A stretch of DNA of 59,478 nucleotides from Bacillota bacterium (GTDB taxonomy: Bacteria; Bacillota; Bacilli; Paenibacillales; Paenibacillaceae), in the NCBI GenBank assembly GCA_023391635.1, contig JAEWAQ010000040.1:1-59478 (forward strand), in the 5' to 3' direction. Positions within the stretch are counted from its first letter, which is position 1, and every line of letters begins with the position of its first letter. The notes under the pieces were generated by a model. The model was not told where the DNA came from. It made no database searches and saw only the letters and a list, made by a program, of their open reading frames with translations. Both the position numbers and the translations under genes were made by a program. Shown piece after piece: positions 1-7,224 of the stretch.

Positions 1-54
1 ATTCCGAGGCGCTGCGCCCTCTGGACACCCGCATTTTGGCAACGGCGGTACGAT

Positions 55-204
55 GGGCTGTGGCTGGAATGAGGGACCGCGCTGTTGGGTAGTTGTATGT
101 TGGCGGTGGTGGCCCGCTGGGACTGTGGTTGGAATGCGGGACCGCGCTGTCGGGTAGCCGTGTGCTGCCGGTAGCGGTTCGGTGGGGCTGTGGCGGTGGG
201 GTTC
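55..204. repeat. 65-bp imperfect tandem repeat
   Basis: CTGTGG recurs at 58, 123 and 188, exactly 65 bp apart. The first two units share GGAATG.GGGACCGCGCTGT.GGGTAG; the third is partial and ends in GGCGGTGGGG. The repeat is G-rich on the plus strand. Function is unknown. Confidence 0.7.
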
Positions 205-294
205 ACGGGCTAAAGTGGATAGCAGAGGGCCATAGCGAGCGACTAGATTGAAGTTGTTTCTTGGTTGCGACGACTAAGTGGGGCGGTTTCAGAA

Positions 295-489
295 GGAAAA
301 ACTGCAAAAAGTACAGTTGTTTGCGCGATTTGCTAGGTTTCCAAGCTAACAACTGCAGAAAGTACATCTCATTGGACTAAAAACGGTTGATTTCCGCCGA
401 AAATGGTGAATGAGATGTATGAAATGCAGTTACTTGTATAGACCTTGAGGCCTGGCGACAAAAAAGATGTACAAAATGCAGCTTTTTCC
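295..489. repeat. Symmetric four-copy intergenic element
   Basis: Two direct copies of a core like AACTGCAnAAAGTACA start at 300 and 351 (51 bp apart). Two inverted copies, like TGTACAAAATGCAG, end near 431 and 489 (52 bp apart). The inner pair 351-373 and 409-431 is inverted over 23 bp with few mismatches; the outer pair 295-319 and 466-489 is also inverted. The result is a nested palindrome. It resembles a dispersed noncoding repeat, but no copy elsewhere in this window proves that. Confidence 0.6.
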
Positions 490-493
490 GCAA

Positions 494-623
494 GATGCGA
501 AGGCGTGTGACGGCATGTGGCGAGGTGCGAAGGCGTCTGACGAGGTGCGAAGGCGTGTAACGGCATGTGACAAGGTGCGAAGGCGTGTGACGGCATGTGG
601 CGAGGTGCGACGGTGAGTGACGA
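494..623. repeat. Degenerate tandem repeat with 30- and 20-bp units
   Basis: Units beginning GGTGCGAAGGCGTGT run as 30, 20, 30, 30 and 20 bp blocks (starts at 494, 524, 544, 574, 604). The 30-bp block contains an extra CGGCATGTGR segment. The 10-bp multiple suggests slippage expansion. Confidence 0.65.
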
Positions 624-746
624 CTGTCGATCGTTGCGCTCGGCATGTGCCGTGAGGTTAGAACATGAGGTCCCGGGTTGCTGGTGCAATGCCGGGACAC
701 CCTTGCATAAAGGCGATAATTGTAGTGACAAGGAGGCCATCGATTG

Positions 747-1928
747 ATGAACAAGAAGAGCGTTCGGGACGTGGACGTGGCGGGCAAGAGAGTGTTCGTA
801 CGCGTGGATTTCAACGTGCCATTGGAAAATGGTGCGATTACGGACGATACCCGGATCCGGGAGACGCTGCCGACGATCCGTTATCTGATCGAGCGGGGCG
901 CAAAAGTTATCCTCGCCAGTCATCTCGGCCGTCCGAAGGGCGAAGTGGTGGAAGATTTGCGTCTAACCCCGGCGGCCGACAGATTGTCGGAACTGCTTGG
1001 CAAGCCGGTAACCAAGGCGGATGATTCGATTGGCGACGCCGTCAAGGCGAAGGTCGACGCTCTCGCGGGCGGCGACGTGCTGCTGTTGGAAAACGTACGC
1101 TTCCATGCGGGCGAGGAGAAGAACGACCCTGCCCTGGCCAAGGCGTTCGCGGAACTGGCCGACCTCTACGTAAACGACGCGTTCGGCGCGGCGCATCGGG
1201 CGCACGCTTCGACGGAAGGCATCGCGCATCATCTGCCTGCCGTTTCCGGCCTCCTCATGGAGAAGGAGCTTGACGTGCTCGGCAAGGCGCTGAACAATCC
1301 CGAGCGTCCTTTCACCGCCATCGTCGGCGGTTCGAAGGTGAAGGACAAGATCGACGTTATCAACAAGATGATCGATATTGCCGACAATATCATTATTGGC
1401 GGCGGAATTTCCTATACGTTCTTCAAATCGCAAGGCCACGAGATCGGCCTTTCCCTGTGTGACGATTCCAAGCTGGAAACGGTCAAGGAATTCGTGGCGA
1501 AGGCTGAGAAGCTGGGCAAAAAATTGTACCTGCCGGTTGACATCGTCGTCTCTGAAAGCTTCAAGGAGGCGGTCAACATGGACATCGTCGGCATTGACGG
1601 CATTCCTTCGAACAAAGAAGGCGTCGACATCGGGCCGAAAACCCGTGAGGTCTATGCGGAAGTCGTCAAAAACTCCAAGCTGGTCGTCTGGAACGGACCG
1701 ATGGGCGTCTTCGAAGTGGACGCGTTCTCCCACGGCACGCGCGCGGTTGCGCAAGCCTGCGCAGAGACCGGGGCTTACACTGTCATCGGCGGAGGGGATT
1801 CCGCGGCAGCGGCAGAGAAGTTCCAACTGGCGGACAAGATGGACCACATTTCCACCGGCGGCGGCGCATCGCTCGAGTTCATGGAGGGCAAGGCTCTTCC
1901 GGGCGTCGTGGCGCTGAACGACAAGTAA
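747..1928 (+). CDS. pgk: Phosphoglycerate kinase
   Basis: Cytosolic glycolytic enzyme that transfers the acyl phosphate of 1,3-bisphosphoglycerate to ADP. The protein has 393 residues, normal for bacterial Pgk. It shows the N-terminal substrate-binding stretch RVDFNVPLE near residue 18, the SHLGRPKGE motif, and the nucleotide-binding GGGDSAAA near residue 348. ATG at 747 follows AGGAGG (731-736) at ten bases; an in-frame TTG at 744 is a less likely alternative. It is the first gene of a pgk-tpiA-gpmI-eno run with gaps of 16, 1 and 72 bases, consistent with one operon. Confidence 0.97.
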   Translation: MNKKSVRDVDVAGKRVFVRVDFNVPLENGAITDDTRIRETLPTIRYLIERGAKVILASHLGRPKGEVVEDLRLTPAADRLSELLGKPVTKADDSIGDAVKAKVDALAGGDVLLLENVRFHAGEEKNDPALAKAFAELADLYVNDAFGAAHRAHASTEGIAHHLPAVSGLLMEKELDVLGKALNNPERPFTAIVGGSKVKDKIDVINKMIDIADNIIIGGGISYTFFKSQGHEIGLSLCDDSKLETVKEFVAKAEKLGKKLYLPVDIVVSESFKEAVNMDIVGIDGIPSNKEGVDIGPKTREVYAEVVKNSKLVVWNGPMGVFEVDAFSHGTRAVAQACAETGAYTVIGGGDSAAAAEKFQLADKMDHISTGGGASLEFMEGKALPGVVALNDK

Positions 1929-1944
1929 AGCGAGGTTGATACGA

Positions 1945-2700
1945 GTGAGCAGAACCCCAATCATTGCAGGCAACTGGAAAATGTTCAAGACGGCAGCAGA
2001 GGCGGTGTCGTTCGTGAACGAAGCGAAGGGCAAGGCGGAGATCGAAGGCGTGCAGAGCGTCATCTGCGCTCCGTTCACCGCGCTTCCCGCGCTGGTAGAA
2101 GCCGCGAAAGGCACGCAAATCAAGATCGGCGCGCAGAACCTCCACTTTGAGGATAACGGGGCCTATACGGGCGAGATCAGCGGCATCATGCTGAACGATC
2201 TCGGCGTCGATTTCGTCATCATCGGCCATTCCGAGCGCCGCGCCTACTTCGCGGAGACGGACGAGACGGTCAGCAAGAAGGTGCATGCGGCATTCCGCCA
2301 CCACCTGATTCCGATCGTGTGCGTTGGGGAGAAACTCGAAGAGCGCGAAGCCGGCAATACGAAGGACGTGTGCCGCGTCCAGACCGAAGCGGCGTTCCGC
2401 GGTCTGGCCGCGACGGAAGCTGCGCAAGTCGTTGTCGCTTATGAGCCGATCTGGGCGATCGGCACAGGCAAGTCGTCGACGGCGGAAGACGCGAACGAAG
2501 TCATCGGCTACATCCGCGGCGTCATTCGCGAGTTGTTCGATGACAATACGGCGAGCCAAGTGCGCATTCAGTACGGCGGCAGCGTGAAGCCGAATAATAT
2601 CCGCGAATACATGCAGCAATCGGAGATCGACGGCGCGCTCGTCGGCGGCGCGAGCCTGGAGCCTGCGTCCTACGTGGCGCTGGTCGAGGGGGCGAAGTAA
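1945..2700 (+). CDS. tpiA: Triose-phosphate isomerase
   Basis: Interconverts dihydroxyacetone phosphate and glyceraldehyde 3-phosphate. The protein is 251 residues with AGNWKMF near residue 8 (catalytic Lys12), the electrophilic His95 in IGHSERR, and the catalytic Glu167 in AYEPIWAIGTG, all at the positions usual for the family. The C-terminal phosphate loop appears as YGGSVKP and LVGGASL. I chose the GTG at 1945, preceded by CGAGG at nine bases, because it gives the standard SRTPIIAGNWK start; a TTG nine bases upstream is in frame. It lies 16 bases after pgk. Confidence 0.96.
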   Translation: MSRTPIIAGNWKMFKTAAEAVSFVNEAKGKAEIEGVQSVICAPFTALPALVEAAKGTQIKIGAQNLHFEDNGAYTGEISGIMLNDLGVDFVIIGHSERRAYFAETDETVSKKVHAAFRHHLIPIVCVGEKLEEREAGNTKDVCRVQTEAAFRGLAATEAAQVVVAYEPIWAIGTGKSSTAEDANEVIGYIRGVIRELFDDNTASQVRIQYGGSVKPNNIREYMQQSEIDGALVGGASLEPASYVALVEGAK

Positions 2701-2701
2701 C

Positions 2702-4243
2702 ATGACGCCAAGTGTACCAAGACCCGTCGCGCTTATCATTCTCGACGGATTCGGTCTGCGACAGCAGACCGAGGGCAACGCGGTCGCGCAGGCCAATAAG
2801 CCCAATTTCGATCGCTACTGGACGAACTATCCGCACACGCAGCTTACCGCTTGCGGCGAAGCGGTCGGTTTGCCGGAAGGGCAGATGGGCAACTCCGAAG
2901 TCGGTCATCTGAACATCGGCGCCGGTCGGATCGTGTACCAGGATCTGACCCGGATTTCCAAGTCGATTCGCGACAAGGAGTTCTTCGAGAACGGCACGCT
3001 GCTGGGCGCGGTCCGTCATGCGAAGGAGAAGGGCAAGAAGCTGCACCTGTACGGCCTGCTGTCCGATGGCGGCGTACATAGCCATATCGCGCATCTGTTC
3101 GCGCTGCTGCAGTTGGCGAAGAAGGAAGGTTTGAGCGAAGTCTATATCCATGCCTTCCTCGACGGACGCGACGTAGCGCCGGACAGCGCCGTCGGTTACC
3201 TGGAGCAGCTGCAAGCCAAGATCGAGGAAATCGGCATCGGTCGCGTCGCAACGGTGCAAGGCCGCTACTATGCGATGGACCGCGACAAGCGCTGGGACCG
3301 CACGGAGAAGTCTTACCGGGCGATGGTATACGGCGAAGGTCCGGCTTATACGGACCCGGTCGCGGCGGTGAAAGAATCGTACGAAAAGTCGGTCATGGAC
3401 GAATTCGTCATGCCAACGGTGATCGTGGATGCGGATCGGAAGCCGGTAGGTCTCGTGGAATCGGAAGACGCGGTTATTTTCTTCAATTTCCGCCCCGACC
3501 GGGCAATTCAATTGTCGAATGTGTTCACGAATGCGGATTTCCGAGGATTCGATCGCGGCCCGAAGTTCCCGAGCAATCTGTACTTCGTCTGCATGACATT
3601 GTTCGCGGAGACAGTCGGAGGCTATGTCGCTTACAAGCCGAAGGAGCTTGACAATACATTCGGTGAAGTAATGGTCCAGAACCACAAGAAGCAGCTGCGC
3701 ATTGCCGAAACCGAGAAGTATCCGCACGTGACTTTCTTCTTCAGCGGCGGGCGCGACGTGCAGCTTGAAGGCGAGACGCGCATTCTGATCAATTCGCCGA
3801 AGGTTGCGACCTATGACCTGAAGCCGGAAATGAGTGCGTACGAGGTGGCCGAGGCGGCGGTCAAGGAGATCGAAGCCGAGAGGCATGACGCGATCATCCT
3901 CAACTTCGCCAACCCGGACATGGTCGGACACTCCGGCATGCTGGAGCCGACGATCAAGGCGGTCGAGGCGACCGACGATTGCCTGGGCAAGGTAGTGGAC
4001 GCGATTATCGCCAAAGGGGGCGTCGCCGTCATCATCGCCGACCACGGCAATGCGGACATGGTGTTCGACGAAGAAGGCCGTCCTTTTACGGCGCATACGA
4101 CGAACCCCGTCCCGTGCATCGTGACGAAGCAAGGCGTAGCTCTGCGCGAAGGCGGTATTCTGGCCGATGTGGCACCAACGCTGCTTGCCTTGATGCAAAT
4201 TGCGCAACCTAAGGAAATGACAGGGGCAAGTCTGGTACAATAG
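2702..4243 (+). CDS. gpmI: 2,3-bisphosphoglycerate-independent phosphoglycerate mutase
   Basis: Mn-dependent, alkaline-phosphatase-superfamily enzyme that converts 3-phosphoglycerate to 2-phosphoglycerate. The length of 513 residues matches the Bacillus-type enzyme. Visible motifs are LIILDGFG near the N-terminus, MGNSEVGHLNIGAGR with the phosphoserine at about Ser65, GRDVAPDSA, and the metal-binding ADHGNADMVFDE with later AHTTNPVP. The ATG at 2702 starts one base after the tpiA stop, and its ribosome binding site (GAGGGGG) lies inside tpiA, so the genes are probably translationally coupled. Confidence 0.97.
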   Translation: MTPSVPRPVALIILDGFGLRQQTEGNAVAQANKPNFDRYWTNYPHTQLTACGEAVGLPEGQMGNSEVGHLNIGAGRIVYQDLTRISKSIRDKEFFENGTLLGAVRHAKEKGKKLHLYGLLSDGGVHSHIAHLFALLQLAKKEGLSEVYIHAFLDGRDVAPDSAVGYLEQLQAKIEEIGIGRVATVQGRYYAMDRDKRWDRTEKSYRAMVYGEGPAYTDPVAAVKESYEKSVMDEFVMPTVIVDADRKPVGLVESEDAVIFFNFRPDRAIQLSNVFTNADFRGFDRGPKFPSNLYFVCMTLFAETVGGYVAYKPKELDNTFGEVMVQNHKKQLRIAETEKYPHVTFFFSGGRDVQLEGETRILINSPKVATYDLKPEMSAYEVAEAAVKEIEAERHDAIILNFANPDMVGHSGMLEPTIKAVEATDDCLGKVVDAIIAKGGVAVIIADHGNADMVFDEEGRPFTAHTTNPVPCIVTKQGVALREGGILADVAPTLLALMQIAQPKEMTGASLVQ

Positions 4244-4315
4244 CAGAAGGCAACAAACGGAAGGCGCTATATCGCAACCCACCACCCAAATCGTGAAGAG
4301 GAGTGTCGAACAAGC

Positions 4316-5608
4316 ATGACTATCATTTCCGACGTTTACGCACGCGAAGTGCTCGACTCCCGCGGCAATCCGACCGTGGAAGTCGAAGTCCGCCTGGAGT
4401 CCGGCGCGCTTGGCCGCGCCATCGTGCCGTCCGGCGCCTCCACTGGCGCCTATGAAGCCGTCGAATTGCGCGACGGGGACAAGTCCCGCTATCTCGGCAA
4501 AGGCGTACAGAACGCCGTCGACAACGTGAACGAGAAGATCGCGCCCGAAGTGATCGGCCTGGATGCCATCGATCAAGTGCTGATCGACCATACGATGATC
4601 GCGCTCGACGGCACGCCGAATAAGGGCAACCTGGGCGCAAACGCGATTCTGGCCGTCTCGATGGCCGTAGCGCGCGCGGCAGCTGACGCTCTGGCGATTC
4701 CGCTGTACCAATACCTCGGCGGGTTCAACGCCAAGACGCTGCCCGTGCCGATGATGAACATTGTCAATGGCGGCGCGCATGCCGACAACAATGTCGACGT
4801 GCAGGAATTCATGGTATTGCCGATCGGGCTGCCTTCTTTCAAGGAAGCGCTGCGTGCGGGTGCCGAGATCTTCCATGCTCTGAAATCCGTATTGAAGGCG
4901 AAGGGCCTGAACACGGCCGTCGGCGATGAAGGCGGCTTCGCTCCGAACCTCGGCTCCAACGAAGAAGCGCTGTCGACGATCATCGAAGCGATCGAGAAAG
5001 CTGGTTACAAGCCGGGCGTCGACATTTTCCTCGGCATGGATGTCGCTTCTACCGAATTTTTCAAGGACGGCAAGTACCATCTCGAAGGCGAAGGCAAGTC
5101 CTTCACCTCCGCCGAATTCGTCGACCTGCTCGCCAGCTGGGTAGAGAAGTATCCGATCGTCTCGATCGAGGACGGCTGCTCCGAGGACGACTGGGAAGGC
5201 TGGAAGCTGCTTACCGACAAGCTTGGCGGCAAAGTGCAGCTCGTCGGCGACGACCTGTTCGTGACGAACACCGAGCGCCTGTCGCAAGGCATCGAGAAGG
5301 GCATCGGCAACTCCATTCTGGTCAAGGTGAACCAGATCGGCTCGCTGACCGAGACGTTCGACGCGATCGAGATGGCGAAGCGCGCCGGCTACACGGCGGT
5401 CATCTCGCACCGTTCCGGCGAATCCGAGGACAGCACGATCGCCGACATCGCCGTGGCGACGAACGCGGGCCAGATCAAGACCGGCGCGCCGTCCCGTACG
5501 GACCGCGTGGCCAAGTACAACCAGTTGCTCCGCATCGAGGACATGCTGGGCACGACCGCGCAATACGGCGGCAAAGCAGCGTTTTACAACCTGCGGGGCT
5601 TGAAGTAA
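4316..5608 (+). CDS. eno: Enolase
   Basis: Dehydrates 2-phosphoglycerate to phosphoenolpyruvate with Mg2+. The protein is 430 residues. Enolase signatures are clear: SGASTGAYEA near residue 40, GGAHADNNVD, GDEGGFAPN, and the C-terminal SHRSGESEDSTIADIAV followed by KTGAPSRTDR. The ATG at 4316 follows GAGGAG. It is the last gene of the glycolytic operon and is closed by a strong hairpin 37 bases downstream. Confidence 0.98.
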   Translation: MTIISDVYAREVLDSRGNPTVEVEVRLESGALGRAIVPSGASTGAYEAVELRDGDKSRYLGKGVQNAVDNVNEKIAPEVIGLDAIDQVLIDHTMIALDGTPNKGNLGANAILAVSMAVARAAADALAIPLYQYLGGFNAKTLPVPMMNIVNGGAHADNNVDVQEFMVLPIGLPSFKEALRAGAEIFHALKSVLKAKGLNTAVGDEGGFAPNLGSNEEALSTIIEAIEKAGYKPGVDIFLGMDVASTEFFKDGKYHLEGEGKSFTSAEFVDLLASWVEKYPIVSIEDGCSEDDWEGWKLLTDKLGGKVQLVGDDLFVTNTERLSQGIEKGIGNSILVKVNQIGSLTETFDAIEMAKRAGYTAVISHRSGESEDSTIADIAVATNAGQIKTGAPSRTDRVAKYNQLLRIEDMLGTTAQYGGKAAFYNLRGLK

Positions 5609-5644
5609 TCGACTATCTAAGACAGCTATATTAGCAAGACAAGT

Positions 5645-5688
5645 AAGAAGGCAGAGGATGCGGGCGTTTCCGCTCTTCTGCCTTCTTT
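5645..5688 (+). terminator. Intrinsic terminator after eno
   Basis: AAGAAGGCAGA (5645-5655) pairs perfectly with TCTGCCTTCTT (5677-5687) and is followed by T-rich sequence. Because niaP converges on eno, it probably serves both strands. Sixteen bases of its left arm (5648-5663) recur exactly at 7123-7138. Confidence 0.85.
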
Positions 5689-5714
5689 GAATTAGGTGAG
5701 GAAGCAGGGGGAAG

Positions 5715-6971
5715 TTAGCGAAGCTGGATTTCGGTATGCTCCGTTGTTCCCCGCGTCTCCACTCCAAACCGCAGCAGTACGACAACCCCCGCTCCCAACA
5801 CGATCGTGAAAATACTGAATATCCCCGTATATCCGATCTGCGCGGCAGTCAACCAACCTACGAGCAGAGGCGCCGCGACGCTTCCGAGCCGGCCAACTCC
5901 TGAAGCGAGACCGGAGCCCGTGGCGCGGACCGCGGTCGGATAATTCTCCGGCGTAAAGGCATAAAGCGCTCCCCAAGCCCCGAGATTGAAGAACGAGAGC
6001 ATCGCGCCTGAAGTCAGCAGCAGCCAGCGGGCTTCCGCGCCGCCAAACAAGAAAGCCGCCGCAGCGGTCATCGCCATGAACAGAGCCAAAGTCGGCTTGC
6101 GGCCCCAGCGCTCCACCAGGTAGGCAGACAAGAAATACCCGGGCAACTGCGCGAAGGTCATGAACAACACGTATTCGAAGCTTTTGATCATGGTGAAGCC
6201 TTTGCCCACAAGCACCGACGGCAGCCACAGGAACATCCCGTAATAAGAGAAGGTTACGGCAAACCATACGATCCATAAGACGAGAGTACGAGTGCGGAAG
6301 GATCGAAACAGCGTCGCCCATGTAGGCTTCGCAGTCGTACTGGCCGCGAATGTCGCGTGAGCGGACGGGCGATTCCGGTCAGGATCTCGGGCCGAAGCTG
6401 CCAATTCACTTCGAAACTTAGGCGACTCCGGTACATTCCTACGGACGACAATCGCATAGAACAACGGCAAGCCTCCGATGATGACCGCCCACCGCCACCC
6501 GAACGAAGGAATGACGAAATAGGAGATCGCCGCCGCCGCGATCCAGCCAACCGCCCAGAAGCTCTCCAACAGCACAACGGAACTCCCCCGCCGGGAGGCC
6601 GGAGCAAATTCATTCATCAAAGTCGACGCAACAGGCAATTCCGCACCTAAACCCAGCCCGATGAGAAAGCGAAATCCAAGCATCATTGCATACCCTGTTG
6701 CCGCCGCGCTGCTGAAGCTCGCCAGTCCGATCAAGATCAACGTGAGCAAGAAAATCGGCCGCCTCCCCCATCGGTCCGCAAGCCATCCGCCAAGTGTTGC
6801 CCCGATCGCCATCCCGATCGTATTGGCGGTTCCGAGCCATCCGACTTCTGAGGCTGACAAATCCCATTCTGACGCAAGTTTGACAACGATAAAGGAGAGC
6901 AAACCAACATCCATCGCGTCGAACATCCAGCCGAATCCCGCCGCCCAGAACACTTTGCGATAGATAGGCAT
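5715..6971 (-). CDS. niaP: MFS transporter, NiaP-like (niacin or aromatic acid uptake)
   Basis: A 418-residue, 12-helix major facilitator protein. The N-terminus GFGWMFDAMDVGLLSFIVVKL, the loop 2-3 motif GGWLADRWGRRP, GLGLGAELPVASTL, SFWAVGWIAAA.SYFVIPSFGW and FNLGAWGALYAFTPE.YPTA closely follow what I recall of Bacillus NiaP (YceI), the niacin importer. Related AAHS transporters carry benzoate-type acids, so the substrate is inferred. The start is preceded by AGAGGTGAT. It is a lone gene, convergent with eno. The longest hydrophilic loop is at about residues 190-225. Confidence 0.75.
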   Translation of the reverse strand: MPIYRKVFWAAGFGWMFDAMDVGLLSFIVVKLASEWDLSASEVGWLGTANTIGMAIGATLGGWLADRWGRRPIFLLTLILIGLASFSSAAATGYAMMLGFRFLIGLGLGAELPVASTLMNEFAPASRRGSSVVLLESFWAVGWIAAAAISYFVIPSFGWRWAVIIGGLPLFYAIVVRRNVPESPKFRSELAASARDPDRNRPSAHATFAASTTAKPTWATLFRSFRTRTLVLWIVWFAVTFSYYGMFLWLPSVLVGKGFTMIKSFEYVLFMTFAQLPGYFLSAYLVERWGRKPTLALFMAMTAAAAFLFGGAEARWLLLTSGAMLSFFNLGAWGALYAFTPENYPTAVRATGSGLASGVGRLGSVAAPLLVGWLTAAQIGYTGIFSIFTIVLGAGVVVLLRFGVETRGTTEHTEIQLR

Positions 6972-7121
6972 ATCATCACCTCTATACCATTATTGCCCAA
7001 ATTGCAAAGACGCCTATCACAAGCATAATACAACGCGCGTCGCCAGCATTTGATCCATGTCAAATAGGTGTAGTGTCGCCAATGTCTATTCGTCTGTACG
7101 CAGGACCTGCGCGGCACGAAT

Positions 7122-7160
7122 AAAGGCAGAGGATGCGGATCATCCGCTTTTTCTGCCTTT
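7122..7160 (-). terminator. Hairpin terminator downstream of the heparinase-like gene
   Basis: AAAGGCAGA (7122-7130) pairs with TCTGCCTTT (7152-7160), with ATGCGGAT/ATCCGC pairing inside. It lies 65 bases beyond the stop of the minus-strand heparinase-like gene. It is nearly the same hairpin as the one after eno. Confidence 0.7.
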
Positions 7161-7224
7161 CTGCGGGGTATGAGGGATGTTTAGAGGCCTAGCGGCGCTT
7201 GTTCGCATTCTCGGAATGGTCATC

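Larger units (their letters stand above)
1..746. other. Repeat-rich noncoding region upstream of pgk
   Basis: I see no convincing gene in these bases. They hold a 65-bp tandem repeat (about 55-204), a symmetric four-copy element (295-489), a degenerate 10/20/30-bp tandem repeat (494-623), and a hairpin in the presumed pgk leader (GTCCCGG 670-676 pairing with CCGGGAC 692-698, with TGC/GCA pairing inside). In many Firmicutes gapA sits immediately upstream of pgk; here at least 746 bases separate pgk from anything to its left, so pgk may have its own promoter. Open frames on the minus strand across 369-923 lie over repeats and look non-coding. Confidence 0.6.

Noticed and set aside
494..623. Possible CRISPR-like array
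   Set aside because: Units are directly contiguous with no unique spacers, so it is a simple tandem repeat.
650..743. Possible T-box or other riboswitch before pgk
   Set aside because: There is a hairpin, but no T-box sequence or terminator/antiterminator pair can be seen.
369..923. Long minus-strand open frame over the repeats
   Set aside because: It runs over tandem repeats and into pgk, has His/Pro-rich low-complexity content and no ribosome binding site.
963..2123. 386-codon minus-strand open frame opposite pgk
   Set aside because: Arises from the codon bias of the GC-rich pgk gene on the other strand; no family features.
2522..5785. 1087-codon minus-strand open frame opposite gpmI and eno
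   Set aside because: Mirror of well-supported glycolytic genes; composition Arg/Asp/His-rich as in antisense frames.
7050..7080. NiaR operator upstream of the NiaP-like gene
   Set aside because: AGGTGTAGTGTC has some resemblance but is not a clear palindrome.
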